Source: CAWEHU01 sp963808965 (GTDB lineage: Bacteria > Pseudomonadota > Alphaproteobacteria > Acetobacterales > Acetobacteraceae). From it: a DNA stretch of 64,000 nt. Shown piece after piece: positions 53,191-60,933 of the stretch (positions are counted from its first letter, which is position 1; every line of letters starts with the position of its first letter). The translations under genes were made by a program, and so were the position numbers. The notes under the pieces were generated by a model, which saw nothing but the letters and a program-made list of their open reading frames with translations, was not told the origin of the DNA and did no database searches. Location of the stretch: positions 248,001 through 312,000 of the forward strand of contig CAWEHU010000029.1 in the NCBI GenBank assembly GCA_963808965.1. Reading direction: 5' to 3'.

Positions 53191-54174
53191 ATGCTGGTAT
53201 TCCTCATAGCCGTGGCGCTGCTGTTCGATTTCCTCAATGGCCTGCACGATTCGGCGAATTCCATCGCCACGATCGTATCGACGCGCGTGCTTCGGCCGCT
53301 GACAGCCGTGTTCTGGGCCGCCTTCTTCAATTTCATCGCCTTCCTGGTGTTTGGTTTGCACGTTGCGAACACGATGGGAAGCGGCGTGATAAAGGCGGAC
53401 TTCATCGACGAGCTGGTTGTGTTCGGCGCCCTGACCGGCGCAATCGTCTGGAACGTCCTCACCTGGATGCTCGGCATTCCCTCGAGCAGCAGTCACGCTC
53501 TCGTCGGCGGTTTGGTCGGAGCGGGGATCGCCAAGGCCGGGACCGGTGCTGTCGTCTGGAGCGGCGTGGCGACGATCGGTTCGGCGATCGTGCTCTCGCC
53601 GACGATCGGACTCGTGCTGGCGATGCTTCTCGTGCTGGCGACCTCGTGGCTCGCCTTCCGCTCGACGCCGTTCGCGGTCGATTCCAAATTTCGCGTCTTG
53701 CAGATCGCCTCGTCGTCCCTGCTCAGCCTCGGCCATGGCGGCAACGACGCGCAGAAGACGATGGGCATCATCACCGTCCTACTCTACTCCCGAGGGATTC
53801 TCTCGGGCGAGTTTCACGTCCCGTTCTGGGTGGTTCTCGCCTGCCAGGGAGCGATGGCGGGCGGCACGCTGTGCGGCGGCTGGCGAATCGTGCGCACCGT
53901 GGGCTCCCGCATCACCCACCTGACGCCCATGCAGGGATTTTGCGCCGAGACGGGGGGTGCCGTGGCGCTGTTCGGTGCGACATGGCTTGGCGTCCCCGTA
54001 TCCACGACCCACACCATCACCGGCTCCATCGTCGGCGTCGGCTCGGCCCGCCGGGTTTCGGCGGTGCGCTGGGGTGTTGCGCGCCGTATCGTCGTGGCCT
54101 GGGTCGTCACCCTGCCCGCGGCCGGCATCGTCGGCGCTGCGAGTTATTGGGTGGCCCGGCTGATATCCGGTTGA
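53191..54174 (+). CDS. pit: Low-affinity inorganic phosphate transporter, Pit family
   Basis: A 327-residue membrane protein with about ten helices. The two conserved signatures appear: FDFLNGLHDSANSIATIVST in the first half and LGHGGNDAQKTMGIITVLLY in the second; PVSTTHTITGSIVGVG and PSSSSHALVGGLVGAG are the matching re-entrant loops. It moves phosphate with a cation (H+ or metal-phosphate). It is in one series with DUF47 and the pyrophosphatase. The weak hairpin at 54194 may end the transcript. Confidence 0.95.
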   Translation: MLVFLIAVALLFDFLNGLHDSANSIATIVSTRVLRPLTAVFWAAFFNFIAFLVFGLHVANTMGSGVIKADFIDELVVFGALTGAIVWNVLTWMLGIPSSSSHALVGGLVGAGIAKAGTGAVVWSGVATIGSAIVLSPTIGLVLAMLLVLATSWLAFRSTPFAVDSKFRVLQIASSSLLSLGHGGNDAQKTMGIITVLLYSRGILSGEFHVPFWVVLACQGAMAGGTLCGGWRIVRTVGSRITHLTPMQGFCAETGGAVALFGATWLGVPVSTTHTITGSIVGVGSARRVSAVRWGVARRIVVAWVVTLPAAGIVGAASYWVARLISG

Positions 54175-54193
54175 CGCCGGGGGCGGTACGTTT

Positions 54194-54210
54194 CGTTCTG
54201 CGAACGTTTT
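54194..54210 (+). terminator. Short hairpin with T-run after pit
   Basis: CGTTC, loop TGC, GAACG, then TTTT. It lies 20 bases after the pit stop. The five-base stem is short, so it is only a possible Rho-independent terminator. The remaining gap to 54367 shows nothing else. Confidence 0.35.
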
Positions 54211-54367
54211 AGCCGTGCGTCCGCCACCCCCGGCTCAGGCCGGCGCCGGGACAGGCTGATCGGTGCGCGTGGTGGCGTCCAGGGCGTCGGACAGATATAA
54301 GAACATAGCAAGAACAAGAAAGTCAATAGAATTGTGCCGACGCCCGGTTGCGGGTGTGCTTGTCCGG

Positions 54368-55408
54368 TCAGGACAGCCTGATGATGCCCCCTTCGGCCGC
54401 CGCCTTCTTAACGGCCAGCGTCGTCTCGAGCGTCCGCGTACCGCCCCGGCCGTCCAGCACCGGCATCGCCTCGCCCCGGATCACTTCGCAGAAATGGCGC
54501 ATTTGCATGGTGAGCGGATCTTGCTCCGGCACGATGCTCCGCTCGGTGTTCATCGGCGTCCACCAGCCGTCACCCTGATGACGCCAGAAATCGAGGCGGG
54601 GTATCGTGACCGAGCCTTCCATCCCGGAGACCAGGTAGCAGAACTGGTCCGTGTACGGGTACGCCTTGTTCTCGCCTGAGGTCAGTTCCCAGCTCCAGGG
54701 TGCGTTCGCCGCATCCGAGATCGTCAATGTGCCGAGCGCGCCGCTGGCGAAGTGCAGGATCATCGCGGCGGTATCCTCGACCGCGAAGCCGCGTGCCGCA
54801 TTCGATTCCGCCGCCTGGATGGCGATGATGTCGCCGCAGATGTTGCGCAGGTCGTCGATGACGTGGATGAGATTGATGAGCACCACGCCGCCGCCGGGCT
54901 CGCGACGCCAGCCGCTCTTGCCCTCGAAATAGTCCTTCGGCTTGCGAAAAAGGCAGAGGCCGTTGACCGCGGTGATCTTACCGAGGCGGCCGGAGCCGAC
55001 GATCTCCTTCGCGCGCTGGATCAGCGGACTGTGACGGCGATGGTGCCCGACCAGGATCGGCACATTGGCCGCCTCGGCGGCGTTGACGAGCTCCATCGCG
55101 CTTTCGACGTCGCCGGAAACCGGCTTTTCCAGCAGCATCGGCACACCCGCCCTGACGGCGCTCAAACCGTTGGCGACGTGGAGTTGGTTCGGCGTCGCGA
55201 TCACCACTCCATCCGGCTTTTCCGACCGGAGGGCTTCGTCGAGGTCCGCGTAGATCGGGACCCTTAGCTTCGCCGCCTGCTCCTTCGCGTTCGGAGATGG
55301 GTCGATGATGGCGGCCAACTCGGCCTGCGGCTCCTCAAGAACGCGCTTGATATGGGCCTGTCCGATCATGCCCGCGCCGGCGATGGCGATGCGGACGGGT
55401 TGGGCCAT
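54368..55408 (-). CDS. Gfo/Idh/MocA-family NAD(P)-dependent oxidoreductase
   Basis: A 346-residue protein. IAIAGAGMIGQAHIKRVLEE is the Rossmann loop, PDGVVIATPNQLHVANGL and MLLEKPVSGDVESAMELV follow with the catalytic EKP Lys, and GGGVVLINLIHVIDDLRNIC holds the D-x3-H-like site. The family oxidises sugars, inositols or related polyols. It has no pathway partner beside it except mobA after 41 bases on the same strand, so the substrate is unknown. A possible link is the four-carbon acid sugar set at 58-61 kb, which lacks its dehydrogenase; this is inference. Confidence 0.9.
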   Translation of the reverse strand: MAQPVRIAIAGAGMIGQAHIKRVLEEPQAELAAIIDPSPNAKEQAAKLRVPIYADLDEALRSEKPDGVVIATPNQLHVANGLSAVRAGVPMLLEKPVSGDVESAMELVNAAEAANVPILVGHHRRHSPLIQRAKEIVGSGRLGKITAVNGLCLFRKPKDYFEGKSGWRREPGGGVVLINLIHVIDDLRNICGDIIAIQAAESNAARGFAVEDTAAMILHFASGALGTLTISDAANAPWSWELTSGENKAYPYTDQFCYLVSGMEGSVTIPRLDFWRHQGDGWWTPMNTERSIVPEQDPLTMQMRHFCEVIRGEAMPVLDGRGGTRTLETTLAVKKAAAEGGIIRLS

Positions 55409-55449
55409 ATGTTCCTCTCCCTCGTGTGATTATCGATTCACTTGGTGCC

Positions 55450-56094
55450 TCAGCCGGATTGCTCGGTCGCCAGACGATCCGCTTCAGCCAGATCCTCCGG
55501 TGTGTTCACGTTGAAAAACGGATCCACTCGGCCGATCGGCCACTCGACGATCGCCCGCGGATAGCGAACGGTGAACCGGCCCATTTGGCGGACGCCCTCT
55601 TGTGTGAGCGCCCGCCGCAGTTCCGTCCGCAAGGCCACGGGCCAAAGACCTACGACGTGATGCGTCCGCCCCCCCGACGCGGCGCTTGCGAGTATGGCTC
55701 CAGCCTCGCGCCTGCCCGCGTGCAGGCGCGGCACCAAATCCGGAGGGATGAACGGCGCATCACCCGGAACAGTCACGACCCACTCGGCCGCTCCGCGCGC
55801 GGCGGTCCACTCGAGGGCCGTCAACACCCCCGCCAGCGGCCCGACATAGCCTTCTACGCCGTCGCCGACGACCGGCAAGCCGTACGCGGCGAAACGCTCC
55901 GGATCGGCGTTCGCGTTCAGGAGCAACGCCGAGACTTGCGGGTGTAACCGGTCCAGGAGGCGGGCGAGCACGGTCCGACCCCCGACCAGACGGGCGGCCT
56001 TGTCGCCGCCGCCCATGCGGCGGGCCAGGCCGCCTGCGAGAATCGCGCCAACCGTCGGTGGGATGTCCGGCCTTGACGATTTCTGGTCCATCAC
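55450..56094 (-). CDS. mobA: Molybdenum cofactor guanylyltransferase MobA
   Basis: A 214-residue nucleotidyltransferase: AILAGGLARRMGGGDKAARL is the nucleotide loop, WVVTVPGDAPFIPPDLVPRL the metal/GTP site, and FFNVNTPEDLAEADRLA the end block. It attaches GMP to molybdopterin to make the dinucleotide used by formate dehydrogenase. mobB and moeA lie 7 kb away, so the cofactor genes are split. The length is normal. Confidence 0.94.
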   Translation of the reverse strand: MMDQKSSRPDIPPTVGAILAGGLARRMGGGDKAARLVGGRTVLARLLDRLHPQVSALLLNANADPERFAAYGLPVVGDGVEGYVGPLAGVLTALEWTAARGAAEWVVTVPGDAPFIPPDLVPRLHAGRREAGAILASAASGGRTHHVVGLWPVALRTELRRALTQEGVRQMGRFTVRYPRAIVEWPIGRVDPFFNVNTPEDLAEADRLATEQSG

Positions 56095-56199
56095 CGCCTC
56101 CTTCGGGAACGGGATGTGAGATTAGGCGCCCTCGGCCCGCTAGGGTGAAATGCGGCCTCGGGCAACCGCCGACGGGGTCAATCGTTCTGAGGTCGTCCT

Positions 56200-56976
56200 A
56201 TGCCGTTCGCGCCGTACGCCGGTCACTCGAACGATCCCGCCGCCCAAGCTCGGCGAGCCACCGTAATACTCGCGCTCCCGGTGCTTGCAGGCGCAACCAG
56301 CCCTTGGGTGGTCTGGGCGATGGCGGGCCGCATCGGGGCCACTGGACTCACAATCGCATCGCTTCTGATGCTGGGCGCCTATATCGCGTCCGTTTGGTGG
56401 CTCGGCGATCGCGAGGCGGAGCTCCGCAAACGGCTCGGTCGGCGATATACCCCACCGTCGGCCGATCTCGCTTTCGCCGTCCATATGGGTTTGGCGGCCT
56501 CGATACTCGCACCCGGCCTGTCCACGCTGTTGCTTGTGAACCTGATTGGATTGCCGCGCGCCGCCGGGCTGGTCGATGAATACGACCCGCAGGCGCTCGG
56601 CGTCACCGGCGCAACGATCGATCTCTCTCAGGCCATACCCGGCCGCGCCGCGCTCGATGTCATCCCTGGCGGGATCGCGCGAATCGTGGTGCCCCGCTTC
56701 GGCAATCCGACCGCGTTCGCCCTATCGTGGCAGGCAACCGAACACGCATTCTGCATCGCTCCCGATCACTGCCTCATGGTGAACCGCCGATCCGGGCGCG
56801 TTTCGGTTCAGGAGGAAGAGGTCGGCCGCGTGACGTCGATCGGCGCCGGCGCGAATACGGCCGGCGCCGAGTTCTCAGGACCACCGTGGGAAATCCTCAA
56901 TTTGTTCCGCTGCTGCCGTGAGGATCTCTTGGGATCACCTCAGAAACGTCCGGCGAGCAACCCGAACGGAGCCTAA
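56200..56976 (+). CDS. Uncharacterised membrane protein
   Basis: A 258-residue protein with about four hydrophobic helices in the first 130 residues (TVILALPVLAGATSPWVVWA, TIASLLMLGAYIASVWWLGD, AASILAPGLSTLLLVNLIGL). A soluble beta-type half follows (DVIPGGIARIVVPRFGNPTA, CIAPDHCLMVNRRSGRVSVQ). Two Cys pairs (FCIAPDHC and FRCC) might bind metal or form disulfides. I do not recognise a family. The codon pattern is like its neighbours. It is convergent with the small basic protein gene, overlapping 4 bases. Confidence 0.65.
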   Translation: MPFAPYAGHSNDPAAQARRATVILALPVLAGATSPWVVWAMAGRIGATGLTIASLLMLGAYIASVWWLGDREAELRKRLGRRYTPPSADLAFAVHMGLAASILAPGLSTLLLVNLIGLPRAAGLVDEYDPQALGVTGATIDLSQAIPGRAALDVIPGGIARIVVPRFGNPTAFALSWQATEHAFCIAPDHCLMVNRRSGRVSVQEEEVGRVTSIGAGANTAGAEFSGPPWEILNLFRCCREDLLGSPQKRPASNPNGA

Positions 56977-57254
56977 TCCTCGTAGCCAGAGGCTTCCTCG
57001 GCGCCGCGCTCCGGCTTACGTGACCGGGAAGCGGTCCTGCGCGTCGGCTTTGCCTGCCGGGCCGATCTCGATCCGGTCCGCTCTTTCTGCGCACGCGCCT
57101 TTTCGCGCACAGCCTTGAGGTCTTCGCGGATCTTGGTCAAGGCGGCCCGCGCGGCCTGGGTTCGGTTGCCCTCGGGGACCGAGCCAAGCGCGTCGTGAAA
57201 AGCCTTGACGATCTGGCGTGTGCCCCTTGGCGCTCTTGTCGGTGCTTGAGCCAT
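56973..57254 (-). CDS. Small basic helical protein of unknown function
   Basis: A 93-residue protein, MAQAPTRAPRGTRQIVKAFH at the start, a helix TQAARAALTKIREDLKAVRE and a tail very rich in Arg, Lys and Ser. No signal peptide or membrane helix. The charge suggests nucleic-acid binding, which is a guess. GGAG about 8 bases before the ATG supports translation. No family recognised. Confidence 0.5.
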   Translation of the reverse strand: MAQAPTRAPRGTRQIVKAFHDALGSVPEGNRTQAARAALTKIREDLKAVREKARAQKERTGSRSARQAKPTRRTASRSRKPERGAEEASGYED

Positions 57255-57867
57255 CAGGTCCGTTCTCCTCCCGGTCGAAATCCGTTTTGATCAGTCAGCG
57301 AACTCTTCGGCGTGGCCGGGCAGACGCTCCACGGAACACATCAGGCCGGAGATGAGCTTGCACCCGCCGAACGCCAGACTTACCGCGTTTCGTTCGAGAC
57401 TGCCACAAGCGAGCGACGCGAACGAACGAATCGTTCTCTTTTCCCGAGGTCAGCCGAAGAACGAGCGGGCGCTTCCGAAAACCTGATGCGCGTAAACGAG
57501 CGCGAGAAGCAGACCGTTCGGCCCGGAGAATACTTTCCGGGCTTCCACCGAAGCCTGCCTTTCGGGCGGTGCTTCGACTACCCATCCGGAACCCGCCTCA
57601 GCATAAACTTTGGCCGGCTCTCGCCAGAGAGACGGTACGCTATCGAACGAAAGAGTCAACAGTTGATCCCGGAAGGAGAGCGTCTGACTGGGCCATGCTG
57701 CGGTGCAGCGTAGCAGGCGTTTTGGCCACATTCAAACCTTTTTTACGGGACGATGAACACGAACACGCCAACCCGGCGTTGACCGATGCGCGGGCCGCTG
57801 GTTTCAGTCGGTCCACTGTCGTAAATACGCGGTGAGTGAACGACTTCTTCCGCGGATGGAGAATCGC
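57255..57867. other. Gene-poor stretch
   Basis: About 610 bases with only overlapping weak frames on both strands and no ribosome site or recognisable protein. GAACGAATCGTTC at 57424-57436 is a 13-base palindrome followed by TCTTTT, possibly a terminator or operator. The GC content is slightly lower than in the genes around it. It may be an old gene remnant. Confidence 0.4.
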
Positions 57868-58146
57868 ATGATGACCGGAGGCGATTACGTGGAGACCAGG
57901 GCCATCGGCTGTCTGCCCACCGCCAATATTGAAATCGTGCATCGCCGCGCCCGGGACGGCCAGGAGGAGCAGATGTCGATTACGCTCCGAGCGATCCCCT
58001 CGTTTGAGGCGTTCGGCAGGTTCGTCGAGAATGCGAACCCCTTTTTCTTCTGGACGCAGATGATGCAGGCGGCCTGGGCGCCGTGGGTCAGTGGTCTGAT
58101 GGGCTCGGCTTTACCTGACCACCACGCGCGCAAGCACTGGCTCTGA
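57868..58146 (+). CDS. Small protein of unknown function
   Basis: A 92-residue protein, ATG 57868 with GGAG 6 bases upstream; longer starts at 57832 (GTG) and 57856 (ATG) exist. The first half is beta-like (IGCLPTANIEIVHRR). The second half has an aromatic amphipathic helix region (FEAFGRFVENANPFFFWTQM, MQAAWAPWVSGLMG), which could touch a membrane or a hydrophobic granule. No family recognised. Its stop meets the convergent otnI stop. Confidence 0.5.
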   Translation: MMTGGDYVETRAIGCLPTANIEIVHRRARDGQEEQMSITLRAIPSFEAFGRFVENANPFFFWTQMMQAAWAPWVSGLMGSALPDHHARKHWL

Positions 58147-58935
58147 TCACGACTTTCCGCGCCGGTATACATTTAGCCAAGCCAGTCCATCTTCGGTGCG
58201 GCCTCTGGGACGGTACTCGCACCCGACCCACCCATCGTATCCAAGCTCGTCGAGCACAGTCATCAGATAGGCGTTATTCAGCTCGCCTTCATCCGGCTCG
58301 TGCCGGTCCGGCACGCCGGCGATTTGCACATGGCCGACATCGGCGAAGTAACGGCGAAGCTTCATAGCAACATCGCCCTCGACGATCTGGACATGGTAGA
58401 AATCCATCTGAATCTTGACGTTGCTCTCGCCCACCTCCTCGCGGATCGCGTGCGCCTCAGCCTGGGTGTTGATGAAATAGCCGGGGATGTCGCGGGTATT
58501 GATCGGCTCGAGGACGAGCGTGAGACCCTCGCCCGCTAGCCGCCGGGCGGCGTGTCGAATGTTTTCCACGTAAACCGCCCGATGCCGTTCGCGGTCGGCA
58601 TTCCGCGGCAGCAGCCCGGCCATCAGATGCAGCCGCGGCGTTCCGAGCGCCCGCGCGTACGTCAACGCGGTCTCGACACTGGCGCGGAACTCCGTCTCCC
58701 GGCCGGGCAACGAGGCCATGCCCCGCTCCCCTTGGGCCCAATCGCCGGGCGGCATATTGAAGAGCACGTTCTTGAGCTGGTGCTCCTTGAGCCAGCGCGC
58801 CACATCCTCCGGCGCATGATCGTACGGGAACAGGAATTCCACCGCGTCGAACCCGGCTCTGGCCGCCGCAGCGAAGCGGTCCGGAAACGGAACCTCGGTG
58901 AACATCATGCTTACATTGGCGGCGAATTGCGGCAT
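58147..58935 (-). CDS. otnI: 2-oxo-tetronate isomerase OtnI (hydroxypyruvate isomerase family)
   Basis: A 262-residue TIM barrel. FAANVSMMFTEVPFPDRFAA, AGFDAVEFLFPYDH, LEPINTRDIPGYFINTQAEA and QMDFYHVQIVEGDVAMKLR, plus GWVGCEYRPRG, are the marks of the Hyi/OtnI group (Glu and Asp/His metal ligands). Its neighbours are an OtnK-type kinase and an OtnC-type aldolase, so it is named OtnI: it isomerises 2-oxo- to 3-oxo-tetronate in L-threonate or erythronate use. By sequence alone it could be Hyi. Confidence 0.88.
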   Translation of the reverse strand: MPQFAANVSMMFTEVPFPDRFAAAARAGFDAVEFLFPYDHAPEDVARWLKEHQLKNVLFNMPPGDWAQGERGMASLPGRETEFRASVETALTYARALGTPRLHLMAGLLPRNADRERHRAVYVENIRHAARRLAGEGLTLVLEPINTRDIPGYFINTQAEAHAIREEVGESNVKIQMDFYHVQIVEGDVAMKLRRYFADVGHVQIAGVPDRHEPDEGELNNAYLMTVLDELGYDGWVGCEYRPRGRTEDGLAWLNVYRRGKS

Positions 58936-58971
58936 CGGGATCTCCTTAGTTCAGAGCGCGACGGCTGCGGT

Positions 58972-59638
58972 TTAACCCCCCGCGGGTCCGAAAACGGAAT
59001 GCAGCTCTTCGATCTGTTGCTCGTCGAGCGGGCGCGTCGGCGTATTGCGCAACAAAAGAAACAGCTTGGCCGTCTCTTCCAACTCCTCGATCGCATACGC
59101 CGCCGCTTCCAGCGTCTTACCGGACACAACCGGCCCGTGATTGGCGAGAAGCACCGCGCTGTGCTTGCCCGCATAGCCCCGGATCGCGCTCGCCAGAACT
59201 CGGATCACCAGGACGAAAATACGGGATCAAGGGAAGTTTCCCGATCTTCATGACGTAGTACGCGGTGAGCGGGGGAATGCAGTTCTCGCGATCAAGCCCG
59301 CTCATGCACGAGACGGCCGCCGAATGGGTCGAGTGCAGATGCACGATGGCGCGGGCACCGCCCCGTTCCTCGTACATCGCGCGATGCAGGAACGCCTCCT
59401 TGGAAGGCGGATCGCCTGAGACGTGCGCCCCGCTTTCGTCGAGCTTGGAGAGGCGCGCCGGATCGAGCCGTCCAAGGGAGGCGTTGGTTGGCGTGAACAG
59501 CCAACCATCCTCGATCCGCACACTGATATTGCCGCTGCTGCCCGCGGTCAGCCCCCGCTCGAAGATGGAGCGGCCCAGCTCGCAGATTTGCGCCCGGAGC
59601 CGGCTCTCCTCCGGCCGGGTCTGCAACGCGGCGCTCAC
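58972..59638 (-). pseudogene. otnC: 3-oxo-tetronate 4-phosphate decarboxylase OtnC (class II aldolase family), frameshifted
   Basis: GTG 59638 overlaps the otnK stop as GTGA. The frame reads CELGRSIFERGLTAGSSGNI, IVHLHSTHSAAVSCMSG (metal His) and AYYVMKIGKLPLIPYFRPGD, all class II aldolase/AraD marks. Near 59205 the frame breaks, and the next one gives VLASAIRGYAGKHSAVLLAN, HGPVVSGKT and a final helix, ending at 58972. One base restores about 222 residues. It decarboxylates the phosphorylated sugar acid to dihydroxyacetone phosphate. Confidence 0.85.
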
Positions 59639-60909
59639 GTCAGGCGCTCCCATGCTTTCAGGAAGAAGTCGGGCGTCCCGAAATTGCCCGATTTCAGTGC
59701 GAGCGCGAGCGGCTGCTGCTCTCGCTCTTGCAAGGCGGCCGTCCAAGGAACCCCCGGATCGATCTCCGGCCCGATGCGCAAGCCCTTCACGCCCAGCGCT
59801 TTCACCACCGCTCCCGACGTCTCGCCGCCCGCAACGATCAGCCGTCCGACCCCGAGCTCCACCAGCCCCCGGGCGATGGCGGCTAACGCATTCTCGACCA
59901 GAGCACCCGCCGCTTCCGTGCCAAGCTCCGCCTGGGCTGCCTTTACTTCCTCGGGCGGAGCCGTCGCGTAGATCAGGACCGGTCCCTCAGCGATATGCCG
60001 CCGCGCCCAATCGAGCGCCTGGCCCGCAACGTCGGTGCCCCGCGCAAGCTCGGCGGGCGCGATGTTGAAGGACGGATGACGCTCGCGCATCGCCGCGACC
60101 TGCCCCTGTGTCGCGATCGAACAGCTGCCCGCTATCACCGCGCGGAGACCGCCGGTGGCCGGCAGCGAATCGGCTGCGACGTCGCCGCCGAGCAATCCGT
60201 GGCGGCGAAAATTCTGCGGGAGGCCCACCGCCAATCCCGACCCCGCGGTGACGAGCGGCAGATCGGCGCAGGCCGCTCCTAGCTCGACGAGGTCGTCATC
60301 CGTCACGGCATCGACGACCGCGAAACCGCAACCACCGGCACGCAGCGCGGCGAACCGATCCGCGATCGCCTGCGCACCCTGAGACACCGCCACATAATCC
60401 ACGAGCCCGACCGGCCGCTTCGTCTGGGATTGCAACACACGCACAAGATTGGCGTCGGTCATGGGGGTCAGTGGATGATCGCGCATGCCGCTCTCGTTCA
60501 GAGGCACGTCTCCCACAAAGAGGTAGCCCTTGTAGATGGTGCGCTGGTTTGCCGGAAACGCCGGGCAGGCGATCGTGAAGTCAACGCCGAGCGCGTCCAT
60601 AAGGGCCTCCGCGACCGGGCCGATATTGCCGCGCGGAGTCGAGTCGAAGGTGGAGCAATATTTGAAATAGAACTGCCGGCAGCCCTCCCCTTGCAGATAG
60701 CGCAGCGCCGCGAGGGATTCCGCGACGGCTTCGCCGACCGGATTGGTTCGCGATTTGAGCGCGATCACCACGGCGTCGATATCGGTGGGCAACGGTCCGC
60801 TCGGCACGCCGATCATCTGGACGGTGCGCATGCCGTGCTTCACCAGCATTCCGGCGAGATCGGTGCCCCCGGTGAAGTCGTCCGCAATGCACCCCAACAG
60901 TACCGCCAT
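59635..60909 (-). CDS. otnK: 3-oxo-tetronate kinase OtnK (DUF1537 four-carbon acid sugar kinase)
   Basis: A 424-residue kinase. LGCIADDFTGGTDLAGMLVK is the family opening, YKYCSTFDSTPRGNIG (here FKYCSTFDSTPRGNIG) the substrate loop, and GRLIVAGGETSGAVVKALGV with GPEIDPGVPW the ATP-site end. ATG 60909 with GGAGG about 6 bases upstream is the start. It phosphorylates 3-oxo-tetronate at C4. It is first in an otnK-otnC-otnI operon. The dehydrogenase that starts the pathway is not next to it. Confidence 0.92.
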   Translation of the reverse strand: MAVLLGCIADDFTGGTDLAGMLVKHGMRTVQMIGVPSGPLPTDIDAVVIALKSRTNPVGEAVAESLAALRYLQGEGCRQFYFKYCSTFDSTPRGNIGPVAEALMDALGVDFTIACPAFPANQRTIYKGYLFVGDVPLNESGMRDHPLTPMTDANLVRVLQSQTKRPVGLVDYVAVSQGAQAIADRFAALRAGGCGFAVVDAVTDDDLVELGAACADLPLVTAGSGLAVGLPQNFRRHGLLGGDVAADSLPATGGLRAVIAGSCSIATQGQVAAMRERHPSFNIAPAELARGTDVAGQALDWARRHIAEGPVLIYATAPPEEVKAAQAELGTEAAGALVENALAAIARGLVELGVGRLIVAGGETSGAVVKALGVKGLRIGPEIDPGVPWTAALQEREQQPLALALKSGNFGTPDFFLKAWERLT

Positions 60910-60933
60910 CGGTGCCTCCTTCGCCTTCAATTC

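Noticed and set aside
55418..55442. Second CRP-type site (TGTGATTATCGATTCACT)
   Set aside because: The spacer is 8 bases, not 6, and the right half ends TCACT, so it does not fit the consensus.
57450..57731. Minus-strand 93-residue open frame
   Set aside because: No ribosome site, no recognisable domain and no support from neighbours.
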